In this document: piece by piece, positions 28,518-36,932 of the stretch
Position numbering within the stretch: position 1 is the first letter of the stretch
Layout of the letters: the number at the start of each line of letters is the position of its first letter
NCBI RefSeq assembly: GCF_024704365.1
Contig: NZ_JAJDFY010000001.1
Span: 1,221,001-1,285,000 of the forward strand
DNA length: 64,000 nt
DNA from: Thermomonas sp. S9
GTDB lineage: Bacteria; Pseudomonadota; Gammaproteobacteria; Xanthomonadales; Xanthomonadaceae
Direction of reading: 5' to 3'
Notes under the pieces: generated by a model
Databases searched by the model: none
What the model was told of the DNA's origin: nothing
The model's input: only the letters and a program-made list of their open reading frames with translations
Position numbers and translations under genes: made by a program

Positions 28518-29045
28518 TCACTTCATGCGGACGATTTCAATCTCGCTCAGCCAGCGCACGTGGCGCGGGCCGGTCTTGATGTCCTGGCCGGAGATCAGCA
28601 GCAGCTGGCCTTCATGCGCGTCCAGCGGCTTGCCGTCCTTTTCCCACGCCACCAGCACGTCCCTGCCGATCGGCGTGTTGTACAGCTCGCTCCACGAGAA
28701 GGTGACCACGTAGCCGTCGGTGGCGCGCGCCACGATCACCATGCGGCGGTCGTCCTTGTGCTCCTTCAGGTCGATGCCGACGCGGTCGAGCACATCGGTG
28801 AGGCGCACGCCGCGGAAGTTCTCCACCTTGCCGACCACGGCCCCGGAGGCGCAGACCACGTCCACCGGGCCGCTGTTGCGCGGCAGCAGCTTCTTGAGCG
28901 CGGCCACGTCGAACTCGGCCGGCGCCTTCACCGCGCCGGTGATGCGGACGGAGTGGCTGGGCGTGCCTGCCATCGGATGCGCGGCGGGCGTGGCGGAGAG
29001 CGCCGGGGCTAGCAGCAGGGCGAGCAGGAGAGCAGGGGGTTTCAT
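28518..29045 (-). CDS. Small periplasmic protein of the sulfite-oxidase/YedY molybdopterin-binding fold
   Basis: A 175-residue exported protein: signal peptide (MKPPALLLALLLAPALSATPA), then one domain with the order of the oxidoreductase molybdopterin-binding fold (Pfam Oxidored_molyb). VDVVCASGAVVGKVENFRGVRLTDVLDRVG contains a Cys at the position of the Mo-thiolate ligand, followed by the FRGVRLTDVL segment. The C-terminal dimerisation domain of true sulfite oxidases is missing. Catalysis is therefore uncertain, and it may only bind cofactor or molybdate. An Fnr-like box lies 70-80 bp upstream. Confidence 0.75.
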   Translation of the reverse strand: MKPPALLLALLLAPALSATPAAHPMAGTPSHSVRITGAVKAPAEFDVAALKKLLPRNSGPVDVVCASGAVVGKVENFRGVRLTDVLDRVGIDLKEHKDDRRMVIVARATDGYVVTFSWSELYNTPIGRDVLVAWEKDGKPLDAHEGQLLLISGQDIKTGPRHVRWLSEIEIVRMK

Positions 29046-29085
29046 TGGATATCCTCAATATGTAGTCAAGTACATAGCGAGACGC

Positions 29086-29127
29086 AGGGTAGCAATGGCC
29101 ATGCTGCCGCGATTTGATCGGAATCAA
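29086..29127 (-). promoter_or_regulatory. Fnr/Anr box upstream of the sulfite-oxidase-fold gene
   Basis: TTGATCGGAATCAA at 29114-29127 is a perfect Fnr/Anr palindrome. A -10-like TACCCT (minus strand, 29086-29091) would place the box centre near -41.5. It overlaps the last codons of the anion channel gene and precedes the ATG at 29045 by 69 bp. Confidence 0.65.
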
Positions 29128-30188
29128 TCCGCCGGTGTTTGCGGCGCTGTCCGCCACTGCCGGTGCAACGCCCGCAGTTGACCGGCGAACAGCAGCGTCC
29201 ACGCCGCCATGCCGACGGTGAACGCCGCGTGCGGCAGTCGCCCGAGGAAGGGCAGTTGCAGCGCTTCCATCATCCGCAGCGTGCTGGCCGCATACATGCC
29301 CAGCGGGAACACCGCGCCCCAGTACATCGGGTCATAGCTGAAGGGGAAGCGGCGCACGCCGTGCCGCCAGATCGCCAGCACCACCAGCATCGGGATCCAC
29401 CAGGTACCGGTGGCCCAGTAGAACACCGTAAAGCCCTTGATGAAGGGCAGCATCGAGCGCAGGAACGGTGCATGCGGCGTATTGAGGATCAGCAGCGATC
29501 CGGCCAGCGTCGAGATGGCCATCGCGCCCATGTTGATCCAGTACGGCGGCGACAGGTCGGCCGGCGAGAACGTGAAGAAGGTGTAGCGGTAGAAGATCAG
29601 GGACATCATCCAGATGTAGAGCATCCCGCCCCACAGCCACATCGACAGCGCAAAGAAGTTCAGTTCCAGCCGCAGCGGCTGCGTTGCGTCCGGTGCGATC
29701 AGCGCGGCCAGAACCGCCATCGATTGCGTTGCCACCACCGCCAGCAGCCAGCCACCATTGATGCCGCGGGCCAGCTCGGGCTTGTCACGCTTGACCGTGA
29801 GCACGGTAAAGATGGTGTAGGTGAAGGCCACCCAGGCCAGCAGGCCGGCGACGCCGAGCGCGGCCGCCACCCGCAGGCTGCCGCCGATCAGCAGGCTCTG
29901 GCTGCCCAGCACCGAGCAGGCGGCGACGAAGGTGAAGAAACCCGGCGCGTTGAGGTGGCTGAACAGGTCGTCCAGCACCCGCCGCGGATGCCAGTACAGG
30001 TGCGCCAGCGCCAGTGCGCCGATCACCACGAACAGGCACCAGTTCAGCGCCAGCAGCACGATGGGCAGTACCGGGACATGCAGCATGTGCGCGGCCAGCG
30101 ACAGGATGCCGGTGGCCATCACCATGCTGAAATAGCCCGGCGACAGGTTCTCGGTGGAGGCGCGGACGCGTTGGAGCAGGGCAGGCAT
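29124..30188 (-). CDS. TehA/SLAC1-type (TDT family) anion channel or transporter
   Basis: A 354-residue membrane protein with ten hydrophobic helices in the pattern of the tellurite-resistance/dicarboxylate transporter (TDT) family, whose structures are of the TehA/SLAC1 anion channel fold. It starts NLSPGYFSMVMATGIL, the usual helix 1, and has the central gating-type Phe region FKG..TVFYWATGTWWIP. Plant SLAC/SLAH proteins conduct nitrate and chloride. Here, inside a nitrate-respiration block and under a perfect Fnr-type box, a role in nitrate or nitrite movement is a reasonable guess, but the actual ion is unknown. Confidence 0.85.
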   Translation of the reverse strand: MPALLQRVRASTENLSPGYFSMVMATGILSLAAHMLHVPVLPIVLLALNWCLFVVIGALALAHLYWHPRRVLDDLFSHLNAPGFFTFVAACSVLGSQSLLIGGSLRVAAALGVAGLLAWVAFTYTIFTVLTVKRDKPELARGINGGWLLAVVATQSMAVLAALIAPDATQPLRLELNFFALSMWLWGGMLYIWMMSLIFYRYTFFTFSPADLSPPYWINMGAMAISTLAGSLLILNTPHAPFLRSMLPFIKGFTVFYWATGTWWIPMLVVLAIWRHGVRRFPFSYDPMYWGAVFPLGMYAASTLRMMEALQLPFLGRLPHAAFTVGMAAWTLLFAGQLRALHRQWRTAPQTPAD

Positions 30189-30250
30189 GGCGGTTCAGTT
30201 CTCCCGCGGCGAGTTGAGGCGGTGGGCCGGCGCCGTGGGGAGGCTGATCG

Positions 30251-30292
30251 AGATTAGTGGCGGGGGCGTGCAGGCTGTTTGATCGGGATCAA
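30251..30292 (-). promoter_or_regulatory. Fnr/Anr box with -10, class II promoter of the anion channel
   Basis: TTGATCGGGATCAA (30279-30292) is a perfect Fnr/Anr palindrome. A good -10, TAATCT (minus strand, 30251-30256), puts the box centre 41-42 bp upstream of the expected start at about 30244, the exact class II geometry. The ATG is at 30188. Confidence 0.7.
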
Positions 30293-30317
30293 TTCGGGGG
30301 CGTGTGGATGTCGCCGC

Positions 30318-31382
30318 TTATACCAGCAGGGCGACCGCTTTCACCTGCGCCCATAGCGCCATGCCGGGCCGCAGTTCCAGCCGTTCCACCGAACGGTGCG
30401 AGATGCGCGCCAGCAGAGGAACGCCGGAGGCATCCAGCCGCGCCAGTACCTGCCCACAGGGTTGCGGATCGAGGCCGAGTAGTGTTGCCGGCAACAGATT
30501 CAGAAGGCTGGAATCCGCATGGCGTTGCAGGGCCAGGCTGACATCGCGGGCCTGCACGCGCAGCCGCAGCAATGTACCCGGCGCGTACGCGGGGCCATGC
30601 GCATGCAGGGCGCCGGCGCGGGTCTGCAGGGTGAGCAGGCCGTGCGCATCGGCTGCGTCTACCCGCGCTTCCAGCACCACTCCAGCATCCTCGCGTAGTG
30701 CCAGCGGCAGGTCGGTGCGGTTGAGTACGTCGAGCGCGGGGCCAGCGGCAACCACCTTGCCAGTGTCCATCAGCACCAGGTGATCCGCCAGCCGCGCTGC
30801 TTCATCCATCGCGTGGGTGACGTAGAGGATGGGAATACCGGACTCGCGCCGTACCGCTTCCAGATACGGCAGGATCTCCGCGCGGCGCTCGCCGTCCAGC
30901 GCGCTCAGCGGTTCATCCAGCAGCAGCCAATGGGGATTGCAGACGAGTGCGCGCGCCAGCGCCACCCGTTGGCGTTCGCCGCCGGACAACGTGTCGGGAC
31001 GGCGTGCCAGCAGCGGCGCCAGCGCCAATCGTTCGATCCAGTCATCCAGAAGGGCGTGCGGCGCGCCGGCGCGCTTCCAACCGTAGCGCAGGTTGCCCTC
31101 CACGCTCAGATGCGGCAGCAGTGCCGTGTGCTGGAACACTACGCCGGTGGCGCGCCGATGGGCCGGAAGTTGGCGGCGCGCATCCTGCCAGATTTCACTT
31201 CCGATGCGCACTTCGCCAACGGCGTTCGGCTCCAGCCCGGCGATGGCACGCAGCAGGGTGCTCTTGCCGCTGCCGGAGGGGCCGAATACGACGGTGACGC
31301 CGCGACTAGGCAGTACCAAGTCCACATCTAGCCGGAAACCGCCGTGCGCCACTCGCAGTGCGATGTGAATGTTTCCGCGCAT
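30318..31382 (-). CDS. modC: Molybdate ABC transporter ATP-binding protein ModC
   Basis: A 354-residue ATPase. Walker A is GPSGSGKST near residue 34, the signature is LSGGERQRVALARAL and Walker B is LLLDEPLSALD. A C-terminal Mop/TOBE molybdate domain (about 285-350) marks it as ModC rather than a sulfate or iron ATPase. The start is unsure: MRGNIHIALRVAH at 31382 was chosen, but a GTG at 31412 overlapping the modB stop (GTGTCTGA) is also possible. Last gene of the modABC operon. Confidence 0.93.
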   Translation of the reverse strand: MRGNIHIALRVAHGGFRLDVDLVLPSRGVTVVFGPSGSGKSTLLRAIAGLEPNAVGEVRIGSEIWQDARRQLPAHRRATGVVFQHTALLPHLSVEGNLRYGWKRAGAPHALLDDWIERLALAPLLARRPDTLSGGERQRVALARALVCNPHWLLLDEPLSALDGERRAEILPYLEAVRRESGIPILYVTHAMDEAARLADHLVLMDTGKVVAAGPALDVLNRTDLPLALREDAGVVLEARVDAADAHGLLTLQTRAGALHAHGPAYAPGTLLRLRVQARDVSLALQRHADSSLLNLLPATLLGLDPQPCGQVLARLDASGVPLLARISHRSVERLELRPGMALWAQVKAVALLV

Positions 31383-31404
31383 CGACCGGTCAACCGGTGC
31401 ATGC

Positions 31405-32094
31405 TCAGACACTGGACACCGCCAGGCGTTGGCCAAGCCATTGCATGATCAGCAGTAGCATGAAAGAGAACAGCAGCAGCCCTGCCGCCAATACATGTGC
31501 CTCGGGATAGGCCATTGCCTCCACCTGGTCGTACAGCAATACCGACAGCACCCGCGTCTCACCGTCGATGTTGCCGCCTACCATTAGCACCACGCCGAAC
31601 TCGCCCACAGTGTGAGCGAAGCTGAACAGCGTGGCGGTAATCAAGGCCGGGCGCGATAGCGGCAATATCACGGTCAGGAAGCGATCGAGTGGTGAGGCAC
31701 GCAGGGTAGCCGCAGCTTCCAGTGCTGCCGTTGGAATGGCGGCGAAGCCGGCCTGCAACGGATGCACCGCGAATGGCAGTGAATACAGTACCGAGGCTAA
31801 TAGCAGGCCGTTGAAGGTGAACGCGATCGAGGCGAGTCCAAAAGCATTGGTGAGCTGGCCGATTGGGCCATCTGGGGCCATCCCCAGCAACAGATAAAAG
31901 CCCAGCACTGTCGGTGGCAGTACCATAGGCAAAGACACCATTGCGCCGATGGGTATCCGCCAGCGTGATCGGGTAAATGCCAGCCACCAGGCCAGAGGGG
32001 TGCCCAGAACCAGTAGCGCCAGAGTGGTCAGCGTCGCCAGCTTTAGCGTCACCCAAATGGCGGAAATCCAGGTGGAGTGGCTGGTGAAATCCAT
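31405..32094 (-). CDS. modB: Molybdate ABC transporter permease ModB
   Basis: A 229-residue inner-membrane permease with about five or six helices and the EAA cytoplasmic loop EAAATLRASPLDRFLTVILPLSRPA near residue 140. The start at 32094 (MDFTSHSTWISAIWVTLKLA) is preferred because the longer frame upstream runs inside modA. It begins 5 bp after the modA stop. By eye the base composition is less GC-rich than in the flanking housekeeping genes. Confidence 0.95.
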   Translation of the reverse strand: MDFTSHSTWISAIWVTLKLATLTTLALLVLGTPLAWWLAFTRSRWRIPIGAMVSLPMVLPPTVLGFYLLLGMAPDGPIGQLTNAFGLASIAFTFNGLLLASVLYSLPFAVHPLQAGFAAIPTAALEAAATLRASPLDRFLTVILPLSRPALITATLFSFAHTVGEFGVVLMVGGNIDGETRVLSVLLYDQVEAMAYPEAHVLAAGLLLFSFMLLLIMQWLGQRLAVSSV

Positions 32095-32099
32095 GCGCG

Positions 32100-32888
32100 T
32101 CAGTCGTAGCCGAAGTTGCGGATCTGTTTCTGTGCGGCTGGGCTGCGCAAGTACACAAGGAAGCCGCGTGCTGCGGGATTGCGTTCGCCACGCTTGAGCA
32201 GGACAGCGCTTTGCACGATCGGGGCATGCCACGCCGCCGGGATTTCCCAGCTAGAGCCCCGATGCTTGCGGTTGGCTTCCATGGCAAGTGAGCGCGGCAG
32301 CAGGCCAAGCGGGGCCGCGCCGGTGATCACGAACTGGCTGGCTTGGTTGATGTTTTCCCCCATCACCAATCGTGGTTTGAGTTCCTCCCAGCGACGTACA
32401 TGCTGTAACACTTCGCGGGCGGCAGCGCCGTAAGGGGCAAGATCGGGATTGGCGATGGCGAGCCGCTCGATCGGACCCTTGCGCAGCAGCGCCTCGCCGT
32501 CTGTCACCCGGGCCGGATCGCGGCTCCACAGCACCAGCCGGCCAGTGGCATAGTCGTGCAGCGTACTGGCATCGGCCAACCCTGCGTCCACCAGCTTGCG
32601 AGGGGTTTCCGCATCGGCCGACAGCAGCGCGTCGAACGGTGCGCCACTGACGATCTGCGCGTACAGCTTGCCGGTGGATGCGGAGCTGATCTCGATCTTC
32701 TGCCCGCTCTGTTTTGCGTAGTCCGCCGCCAGCTTGCGGGCAGCGTCGGCAAAATTGGCGGCCACCGCGATCCGCGCCTGCATGGTGGGGGGCTTGGCCG
32801 GCTGCGCCACCGCCGCCATCGGCAGGCAGGCTGCTAGTGCCGACACCAACAGCAGTTCCGTGAGCCAGTGGCGTGGCATGTCCCGCAT
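32100..32888 (-). CDS. modA: Periplasmic molybdate-binding protein ModA
   Basis: A 262-residue binding protein with a signal peptide ending near MAAVAQP. The mature chain starts with the ModA pattern RIAVAANFADAARKLAADYAKQSG and contains SSASTGKLYAQIVSGAPFDALLSAD, which supplies Ser and Tyr residues for oxyanion binding. It delivers molybdate to ModB/ModC. First gene of modABC, divergent from ffh, with an Fnr-like box in the shared 118-bp region. Confidence 0.95.
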   Translation of the reverse strand: MRDMPRHWLTELLLVSALAACLPMAAVAQPAKPPTMQARIAVAANFADAARKLAADYAKQSGQKIEISSASTGKLYAQIVSGAPFDALLSADAETPRKLVDAGLADASTLHDYATGRLVLWSRDPARVTDGEALLRKGPIERLAIANPDLAPYGAAAREVLQHVRRWEELKPRLVMGENINQASQFVITGAAPLGLLPRSLAMEANRKHRGSSWEIPAAWHAPIVQSAVLLKRGERNPAARGFLVYLRSPAAQKQIRNFGYD

Positions 32889-32909
32889 CCCGAGTCGAGG
32901 TCGCGACAG

Positions 32910-32949
32910 TTTATCGGGTTGCCCGCTGTGCCGGAGTGACCTGGATCAA
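32910..32949 (-). promoter_or_regulatory. Fnr-like box and -10 for modABC
   Basis: On the minus strand TTGATCCAGGTCAC (32936-32949) matches the Fnr/Dnr pattern at nine of ten half-site positions. A -10-like GATAAA (32910-32915) places its centre about 40 bp upstream of the expected start. modA begins at 32888. No clear ModE palindrome was seen here. Confidence 0.45.
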
Positions 32950-32957
32950 GCAGCCGC

Positions 32958-32963
32958 TATAAT
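32958..32963 (+). promoter_or_regulatory. -10 element of the ffh promoter
   Basis: A consensus TATAAT lies 44 bp upstream of the ffh start. The -35 region, about 15-17 bp further up, is poor (GTGACC or TGACCT) and overlaps the Fnr-like box of the divergent modA promoter, so the two promoters could interfere. Confidence 0.5.
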
Positions 32964-33006
32964 CCCAAAAGCGCGTTTCCCCCGCCCCACGATAAGGTCA
33001 CACTGC

Positions 33007-34374
33007 GTGTTCGAATCCCTCACCCAACGCCTGTCCGGCACCATCGAGCGCCTGCGTGGCCGCGGCCGTCTGACCGAATCCAACATCAGCGAAGCTGTGC
33101 GCGAGGTGCGCATCGCGCTGCTGGAGGCGGACGTGGCGCTACCGGTGGTGCAGGCGCTGGTCCAGCGCATCAAGGTGCGCGCGGTCGGGCAGGAGGTGAT
33201 GCGTTCGCTGACGCCGGGCCAGGTGCTGGTCAAGATCGTGCGCGACGAACTGGCCGCGGTGATGGGCGCGCAGGCCACCGATCTCAACCTGAACGTGCAG
33301 CCGCCGGCGGTGATCCTGATGGCCGGTCTGCAGGGCGCCGGCAAGACCACGACCGTGGCCAAGCTGGCCAGGCACCTGAAGGACAAGCGCAAGAAGAAGG
33401 TGATGGTGGTCTCGGCCGACGTGTACCGCCCGGCCGCGATCGAGCAGCTGCAGACCCTGGCCGGGCAGGTGGGCGCGCTGTTCTTCCCGTCCGATGCTGG
33501 GCAGAAGCCGGAGGCCATCGTCAAGGCCGCGATCGACGAGGCCCGCCGCTCGTATGTGGACGTGCTGATCGTGGACACCGCCGGCCGCACCAGCATCGAT
33601 GATGCGATGATGGCCGAAATCAAGGCCCTGCACGCTGCGGTGAATCCGGTCGAGACCCTGTTCGTGGTCGACGCCATGACCGGCCAGGACGCCGCGGTCA
33701 CCGCCAGGCACTTCGGTGAGGCGCTGCCGCTGACCGGCGTGGTGCTGACCAAGACCGATGGCGACGCCCGCGGCGGCGCGGCGCTGTCGGTGCGCTACAT
33801 CACCGGCAGGCCGATCAAGTTCGTCGGCACCGGCGAGAAGCCCGACGGACTGGACGTGTTTCACCCCGACCGCGCCGCCGGCCGCATCCTCGACATGGGC
33901 GACGTGCTGTCGCTGGTGGAGCAGGTCGAGGCCCAGGTCGACAAGGACAAGGCGCAGAAGCTCGCCGAGAAGGTCGCCAAGGGCAAGAAATTCGACCTCA
34001 ACGACATGCGCGACCAGCTCGAGCAGATGCAGGCGATGGGCGGCCTGCACGGGCTGATGGACAAGCTGCCGGGCATCGGTCAGCTGCCGGAGCACGTCAA
34101 ACAGCAGGTCACCGGCAAGGAAGTGCCGCGCATGATTGCGATCATCAATTCGATGACCAAGAAAGAGCGCCGCAACCCGGACCTGCTCAACGGCTCGCGC
34201 CGCGCACGCGTGGCGCGGGGTGCCGGCCTGACCCCGGCCGACGTGAACAAGGTGCTCAAGCAGTACCAGCAGATGGAAAAGATGATGGGCAAGCTGGGCC
34301 GCGGCGGCATGAAGGGCATGCTGCGCGGTCTGTCCGGGATGATGGGCGGGCGCGGCGGGCTGCCGCTGCGCTGA
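33007..34374 (+). CDS. ffh: Signal recognition particle GTPase Ffh
   Basis: A 455-residue SRP54 protein. The N domain is followed by the G domain with the GTPase loop GLQGAGKTT near residue 108, DTAGR and [10 protein letters not shown]. From about 300 the Met-rich M domain ([30 protein letters not shown]) binds 4.5S RNA and signal peptides. The GTG start at 33007 gives [12 protein letters not shown], the usual N-terminus. It marks the right edge of the molybdenum/nitrate block. Confidence 0.97.
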   Translation: MFESLTQRLSGTIERLRGRGRLTESNISEAVREVRIALLEADVALPVVQALVQRIKVRAVGQEVMRSLTPGQVLVKIVRDELAAVMGAQATDLNLNVQPPAVILMAGLQGAGKTTTVAKLARHLKDKRKKKVMVVSADVYRPAAIEQLQTLAGQVGALFFPSDAGQKPEAIVKAAIDEARRSYVDVLIVDTAGRTSIDDAMMAEIKALHAAVNPVETLFVVDAMTGQDAAVTARHFGEALPLTGVVLTKTDGDARGGAALSVRYITGRPIKFVGTGEKPDGLDVFHPDRAAGRILDMGDVLSLVEQVEAQVDKDKAQKLAEKVAKGKKFDLNDMRDQLEQMQAMGGLHGLMDKLPGIGQLPEHVKQQVTGKEVPRMIAIINSMTKKERRNPDLLNGSRRARVARGAGLTPADVNKVLKQYQQMEKMMGKLGRGGMKGMLRGLSGMMGGRGGLPLR

Positions 34375-34405
34375 CCGTCGCGGTCGCCTGCGCGCGGCGG
34401 AAAGC

Positions 34406-34590
34406 TTGCAATCCGGGGCGTTGCCGGCTATCTTGCCCGCCTCGCGATGGGGTGCGGTGCCGGGCGTTCGGCGCCCGCCCCTCCACCAGTTTGGATGCCG
34501 TGGATGCGGCAGCGGACTCGGGCTCGCGGACGCCGCCTGCGGCATCCGCACTCCAGCGTCATCGGACAAGGGCCCTGCGGGTCCTTTTTT
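34406..34590 (+). ncRNA. Candidate structured small RNA or leader between ffh and rimP
   Basis: TTGCAA (34406-34411) and TATCTT (34429-34434) are spaced by exactly 17 bp, so transcription could start near 34441. The next 150 nt contain a GC hairpin (GGGCG-TTCGG-CGCCC, about 34461-34475) and a long imperfect stem (about 34502-34547). The region ends in a good terminator: AAGGGCCC-TGC-GGGTCCTT (34568-34586), with T6 at 34585-34590. No open frame and no tRNA, 4.5S or tmRNA pattern was recognised. It may be an independent small RNA or an attenuated leader of the rimP operon. Confidence 0.4.
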
Positions 34591-34726
34591 CGTTTCCGGG
34601 CGTCCGTTTTTCCGGGCGTTTCGTGTCCCGGGCCGGTTCGCCATTCAGCCATTCATTCGTTCGTTCATTCAACGGGTTTCCTGGGGTATCCCAGGGCAGC
34701 TTTTCCAGGATTTCGACAGGCAAGAC
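34591..34726 (+). other. rimP leader with short repeats
   Basis: Between the terminator and rimP lie a repeated CCGGGCG (about 34597 and 34612), a stretch of ATTC/TTCG tetranucleotides (about 34643-34670) and a small hairpin CTGGG-GTAT-CCCAG (34681-34694). No promoter or coding frame is convincing. It is probably the untranslated leader of the rimP-nusA-infB operon. Confidence 0.4.
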
Positions 34727-35339
34727 GTGACTGACAAGGCCGACGACATCGCCGCGCTGCTTTCCCCCACCGTCGCCGCGATGGGGCTGGAACTGCTCGG
34801 CATCGAATACCTGCCCGCGCCGGGCGGCGCCACGCTGCGCCTGTACATCGACGTGCCGGCCGCCGAGGCCGCCAGCCGCATGGTGGGCATCGAGGATTGC
34901 GAGGCGGTGAGCCGCGAGGTCTCCGCGCAGCTGGACGTGGAAGACCCGATCAGCGGCAACTACACCCTCGGAGGTGTCCTCGCCGGGGATCGACCGCCCG
35001 CTGTTCGGCGCCGCGCAGTTCGCGCGCTTCGTCGGCGAGTCGGCCAAGGTCACGCTGAAGCTGCCGCAGGATGGCCGCCGGCGGCTGCAGGGCGGCATCC
35101 TGCGGGTCGAAGGCGACACCGTCGTGTTCGCGCTGGACGGCGCCGAATTCGCGGTGCCCGTGGCCAACATCGACAAGGCGCGACTGGTGCCCGACTGGGT
35201 GGCGCTGGGGCTGGCGCCGGCGCAGGACAAATCGGGGCGCGACCTGCGCCCGGGCAAGCAGAAGAAGGCCGCCGGCAAGGCGGGCAAGGCACATCCAACC
35301 AACATGGCGGCGACCAGCGGGTCGTCAGATGCGGAGTAA
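34727..35339 (+). CDS. rimP: Ribosome maturation factor RimP (probable 1-bp insertion)
   Basis: Needed for 30S subunit maturation; expected 203 residues. The GTG start at 34727 gives [25 protein letters not shown]. The frame to DPISGNYTL is followed, after removal of one G at 34970-34972 (CTCGGAGGTG to CTCGAGGTG), by [20 protein letters not shown], the most conserved RimP segment. A conserved housekeeping gene at the head of nusA-infB is unlikely to be broken, so an error is assumed. The C-terminal 35 residues are Lys/Ala-rich. Confidence 0.9.
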
Positions 35340-35345
35340 GCGGGC

Positions 35346-36833
35346 ATGAGCAAGGAACTGTTGCTGGTCGTTGATGCGGTGGCTGCCGAGAAGGGCGTGC
35401 CGGAATCGGTGATCCTGGAGGCGATCGAGGCGGCGCTGGCATCGGCGGCGAAGAAGCGCTATGTGGACCAGGACGTGCTGGTGCGCGTGCAGATCGACCC
35501 CAAGGACGGCAGCTACGAGACCTTCCGCCGCTGGGAAGTGGTGGCCGATGACGTGGTGATGGAGTCGCCCGACCGCCAGGTGCGGTTGATGGACGCCATC
35601 GAGGAAGCCGAGGGCGTCGAGGTCGGCGATTACATCGAAGAGCAGATCGAGAACCCCGAGTTCGGCCGCATCGCCGCGCAGGCCGCCAAGCAGGTGATCG
35701 TGCAGCGCGTGCGCGAGGCCGAGCGCCAGCAGGTGGTGGACGCGTGGAAGGACCGCGTGGGCGAGCTGGTGACCGGCGTGGTCAAGCGCGTGGAGCGCGG
35801 CAACGTGTACGTGGACCTGGGCGGCAACGCCGAGGCGATCATCCCCAAGGACAAGGGCATCCCGCGCGACGTGCTGCGCACCGGCGACCGCGTGCGCGGC
35901 TACCTGTACGACGTGCGCAGCGAGCCGCGCGGGCCGCAGCTGTTCATCAGCCGCGCCGCGCCGGAATTCATGATGGAGCTGTTCAAGCTCGAGGTGCCGG
36001 AAGTCGGCCAGGGCCTGGTCTCGATCATGGCCTGCGCGCGCGACCCCGGCGACCGCGCCAAGATCGCGGTGCTGGCGCACGACAATCGCACCGATCCGAT
36101 CGGCGCCTGCATCGGCATGCGCGGCTCGCGCGTGCAGGCGGTGACCAACGAGCTCAATGGCGAACGCGTAGACATCGTGCTGTGGAGCGACAACCCCGCC
36201 CAGCTCGTGATCAACGCGATGGCCCCGGCCGAGGTGCAGTCGATCATCGTGGACGAGGACAAGCACTCGATGGACCTGGCCGTGGCCGAGGAGAACCTCG
36301 CCAAGGCGATCGGCCGCGGCGGCCAGAACGTGCGCCTGGCCAGCCGCCTGACCGGCTGGCAGCTCAACGTGATGACCGCCGACCAGGTGCAGGCCAAGTC
36401 CGAGGCCGAGCAGGCTGCCGCGCGCCAGCTGTTCATGGACAAGCTGGAAGTGGACGAGGAGATCGCCGGCATCCTGGTCAGCGAGGGCTTCGGCACCGTG
36501 GAGGAGGTCGCCTACGTGCCGGTGGCCGAGCTGCTGGCGGTCGAGGGCTTCGACGAGGACATCGTGGAGGAACTGCGCTCGCGCGCCCGCGACGCCCTGC
36601 TGAACGAGGCGCTGGCCGCCGAGGAGACTCTGGAAGAGAACCAGCCGGACGAGGACCTGCTCTCGCTGGAGGGCATGGACGAGGCCACCGCTTACGCCCT
36701 CGCCGAGCGCGGCATCCGCACCCGCGAGGACCTGGCCGAGGCGGCGACCGATGAAATCGCAGGCATCGAGGGCATCGGTAAGGAGCGTGCCGCCGCGTTG
36801 ATCATGGAAGCGCGCAAGCACTGGTTCGAATAA
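35346..36833 (+). CDS. nusA: Transcription termination/antitermination factor NusA
   Basis: A 495-residue NusA. The N-terminal RNA polymerase-binding domain (1-130, starting [19 protein letters not shown]) is followed by S1 (about 135-200), KH1 and KH2 (about 230-350, with [15 protein letters not shown] and [13 protein letters not shown]). Two acidic helix-hairpin-helix repeats complete the C-terminus ([17 protein letters not shown] and [13 protein letters not shown]). It starts 6 bp after rimP, as in the conserved operon. Confidence 0.98.
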   Translation: MSKELLLVVDAVAAEKGVPESVILEAIEAALASAAKKRYVDQDVLVRVQIDPKDGSYETFRRWEVVADDVVMESPDRQVRLMDAIEEAEGVEVGDYIEEQIENPEFGRIAAQAAKQVIVQRVREAERQQVVDAWKDRVGELVTGVVKRVERGNVYVDLGGNAEAIIPKDKGIPRDVLRTGDRVRGYLYDVRSEPRGPQLFISRAAPEFMMELFKLEVPEVGQGLVSIMACARDPGDRAKIAVLAHDNRTDPIGACIGMRGSRVQAVTNELNGERVDIVLWSDNPAQLVINAMAPAEVQSIIVDEDKHSMDLAVAEENLAKAIGRGGQNVRLASRLTGWQLNVMTADQVQAKSEAEQAAARQLFMDKLEVDEEIAGILVSEGFGTVEEVAYVPVAELLAVEGFDEDIVEELRSRARDALLNEALAAEETLEENQPDEDLLSLEGMDEATAYALAERGIRTREDLAEAATDEIAGIEGIGKERAAALIMEARKHWFE

Positions 36834-36932
36834 GCGCCGCCGGCCCGGGCGCCGGCAACCGGCGGGGTCGGCCCCGTCCTACAATCGCCACATCCGGCCG
36901 TCCGCGCGGCGGCCAATGACACCGGAAACCGA

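Noticed and set aside
26316..32888. ModE-binding palindrome upstream of the TonB receptor or modA
   Set aside because: No convincing ATCGCTATATA-type inverted repeat was seen. Regulation by ModE remains possible but is not supported by sequence.
34441..34590. tRNA, 4.5S RNA or tmRNA in the ffh-rimP gap (a CCCCTCCACCA-like string is present)
   Set aside because: No cloverleaf, no GGAAGGAAGCAGCC-type SRP motif and no tmRNA tag frame could be found.
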